A stretch of 64,000 nucleotides of DNA from Streptococcus sp. 121. Its GTDB lineage: Bacteria; Bacillota; Bacilli; Lactobacillales; Streptococcaceae. The notes below the pieces were generated by a model. The model did not search any database. It saw only the letters and a list, made by a program, of their open reading frames with translations, and had not been told where the DNA came from. Of the stretch, positions 62,876-64,000 are shown piece by piece; within the stretch, counting starts at the first letter, position 1, and each line of letters opens with the position of its first letter. A program made the position numbers and the translations under genes. The stretch is from contig NZ_JAEMED010000004.1 in assembly GCF_016458205.1 (NCBI RefSeq), positions 1-64,000 of the forward strand, read 5' to 3'.

Positions 62876-64000
62876 TTATTTTTTGAAAGAAAAGAAAAAG
62901 ATAACTACGGCCGCTAAGCTAAAACATATCCAGGTCAAAGCGCTACTATAGACCGCCAGCGTTGAGAAAAAAAATGTACCGATAGGAAGAGACAGAGTGA
63001 AAAGAAGTCCAATAAAGTGATCACTTTGCGCCAAGGTCTCAGAAGGAAGATGCTCCATCATCAAGGCATCTAATTTGGGAGTGAGCTTACCCATGAGATA
63101 GGCCGCCCCGAATAGGAAGGGGAAACCAAGCCAAATCGCTAGCCCCAAAACATTCAATAATCCAACTACAATAAAAAGACTTGCATTAAATTGTAAAATA
63201 AAAGAAAACTCCTGTTTTGAAAAAAAGTCATGGGGTGTTAGACTCCCGATGATAGCCCCTAAAAGAAGAATTAACTCCATCACTAAAAGCGACTCTCCAT
63301 AGGTTAAATTGAATAGAGTATGCTCCATGAAGTAAAAATGATAAATACTGCTAACAGAGCCACCTAGTGCGTTTAAAATCAATATAGACAGGAGTAGATA
63401 AGCAAAGTTACTTGTACTATGCTTTCTAAATATATCTTCCATTTGCTTATACATTTCCCCAAACTGTTGGAAAAGAGACTGCTTCTTACTATTAGAAATA
63501 ACGGTTTGATGTGTTAGTTTTTCTTTATTTCTCCAAAGAAGAAGGGAAGAAAGAGCGAAACTCACAGCATTGATAAAGGCAACAAAGGTAAAATTATTAT
63601 CAGAGAGTGTTAGTAAATAGATACCTAATCCTTGTCCAAGAATATTGGCCAGATAGGTCGAAAATTGAGCAAAGGAATATGCCTCAAATAAATCTTCTTT
63701 AGCAAGATTATATTGCATGATAGGCAAGCGAAGACCTGCAATGTAGTCGCTAATTAGATCACTCAAAAAATTGAGGATACAAACCACCGAAAAAACAAGA
63801 AAAGTTTTGTTCCCAATCATTACAGCAATCAAGGTAAAAAGACCCGCTTGAACCCAACCTAAATTAATCATCCATTTAGCTTTTTGTCGCGTCTCATCGG
63901 CCTTTACTCCAACCCAAAATGTAAAGATAGTCGGGACTATAGCAGTCATATTTGCGAGAAAGACAGCCCAATTGGCTTCAGGGAGTGTAGTTGCATAAAT
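62876..64000 (-). CDS. MFS transporter, 3' part (runs off right edge)
   Basis: At least 375 residues with no start in the window; the frame is open to 64000 and continues upstream of the internal Met at 63949 with LPEANWAVFLANM. About ten membrane helices are visible, including MTAIVPTIFTFWVGVKADET (the helix 2-3 loop with the MFS Asp) and a central Lys/Ser/Gln-rich cytoplasmic loop (ISNSKKQSLFQQFGEMYKQM). Twelve-helix MFS exporters such as macrolide or enterobactin transporters have this size; substrate unknown. Runs toward rpsD; 4 bp separate its stop from the rpsD -35. Confidence 0.82.
   Translation of the reverse strand: MYATTLPEANWAVFLANMTAIVPTIFTFWVGVKADETRQKAKWMINLGWVQAGLFTLIAVMIGNKTFLVFSVVCILNFLSDLISDYIAGLRLPIMQYNLAKEDLFEAYSFAQFSTYLANILGQGLGIYLLTLSDNNFTFVAFINAVSFALSSLLLWRNKEKLTHQTVISNSKKQSLFQQFGEMYKQMEDIFRKHSTSNFAYLLLSILILNALGGSVSSIYHFYFMEHTLFNLTYGESLLVMELILLLGAIIGSLTPHDFFSKQEFSFILQFNASLFIVVGLLNVLGLAIWLGFPFLFGAAYLMGKLTPKLDALMMEHLPSETLAQSDHFIGLLFTLSLPIGTFFFSTLAVYSSALTWICFSLAAVVIFFFSFKK

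Overview
The window is chromosomal DNA of a low-GC Gram-positive coccus of the genus Streptococcus. The evidence is the maltodextrin locus (malQ-msmK-glgP divergent from malX-C-D-A-R), the recA/spx/ireB/ruvX/DUF1292/folC order, the cpsABCD capsule-regulation cassette, a ComR-type regulator with a GACATNNATGTC box, a YSIRK signal sequence, and 107-bp RUP-like elements. Gene order resembles the suis/mitis side of the genus, but I cannot assign a species.

Layout. Positions 1-4260 are accessory: the start of an IS1634-like transposase, a type I restriction specificity (hsdS) remnant, a tyrosine recombinase, an orphan polymorphic-toxin C-terminus with a putative immunity gene, a small coiled-coil membrane protein, and about 700 bp of repeated hairpins. 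Positions 4263-7649 hold a NatAB-type ABC exporter and a beta-helix lipoprotein. A Fic protein (7697-8935) is preceded by a striking 51-bp-period palindrome array, then an fhuCDBG-type iron-siderophore operon (9313-13064). Positions 13148-17059 are a second accessory block: an ADP-ribosyltransferase-like protein with two tandem paralogous small proteins, and a ComR-paralog quorum-sensing locus (regulator, ComR box, 16-residue hydrophobic peptide, SDR-like protein, YSIRK mini-ORF, DUF6287 lipoprotein). A heterodimeric multidrug ABC exporter, mutS, argR and argS follow. Three tandem coiled-coil membrane paralogs differ by exact heptads (25675-26729). Next are a YeiH-family transporter and galE plus cpsDCBA with no serotype-specific genes behind them.

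Positions 33331-46524 are mostly conserved core, on the minus strand: a polytopic membrane protein, cls, folC, DUF1292, ruvX, ireB, spx, recA, cinA, ruvA, mutL and several lipoproteins. The maltodextrin regulon (46645-57450) imports maltodextrins (MalXCD with MsmK as ATPase) and degrades them (MalQ, GlgP), under MalR with two operators in the divergent promoter region. After it come a YhgE/Pip membrane protein with a divergent TetR regulator, a compact unannotated two-peptide (double-glycine leader) bacteriocin cassette with a DUF4298 gene, rpsD, and an MFS transporter running off the right edge.

The strongest candidates for undescribed biology are the ComR-paralog peptide locus, the ART-like/tandem small-protein module, the palindrome array upstream of fic, and the bacteriocin cassette. 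Dispersed repeats (three RUP-like elements and three copies or part-copies of a second element) mark junctions between blocks. No rRNA or tRNA genes or CRISPR arrays were seen. All family assignments are by eye from the translated sequence; no database search was run.
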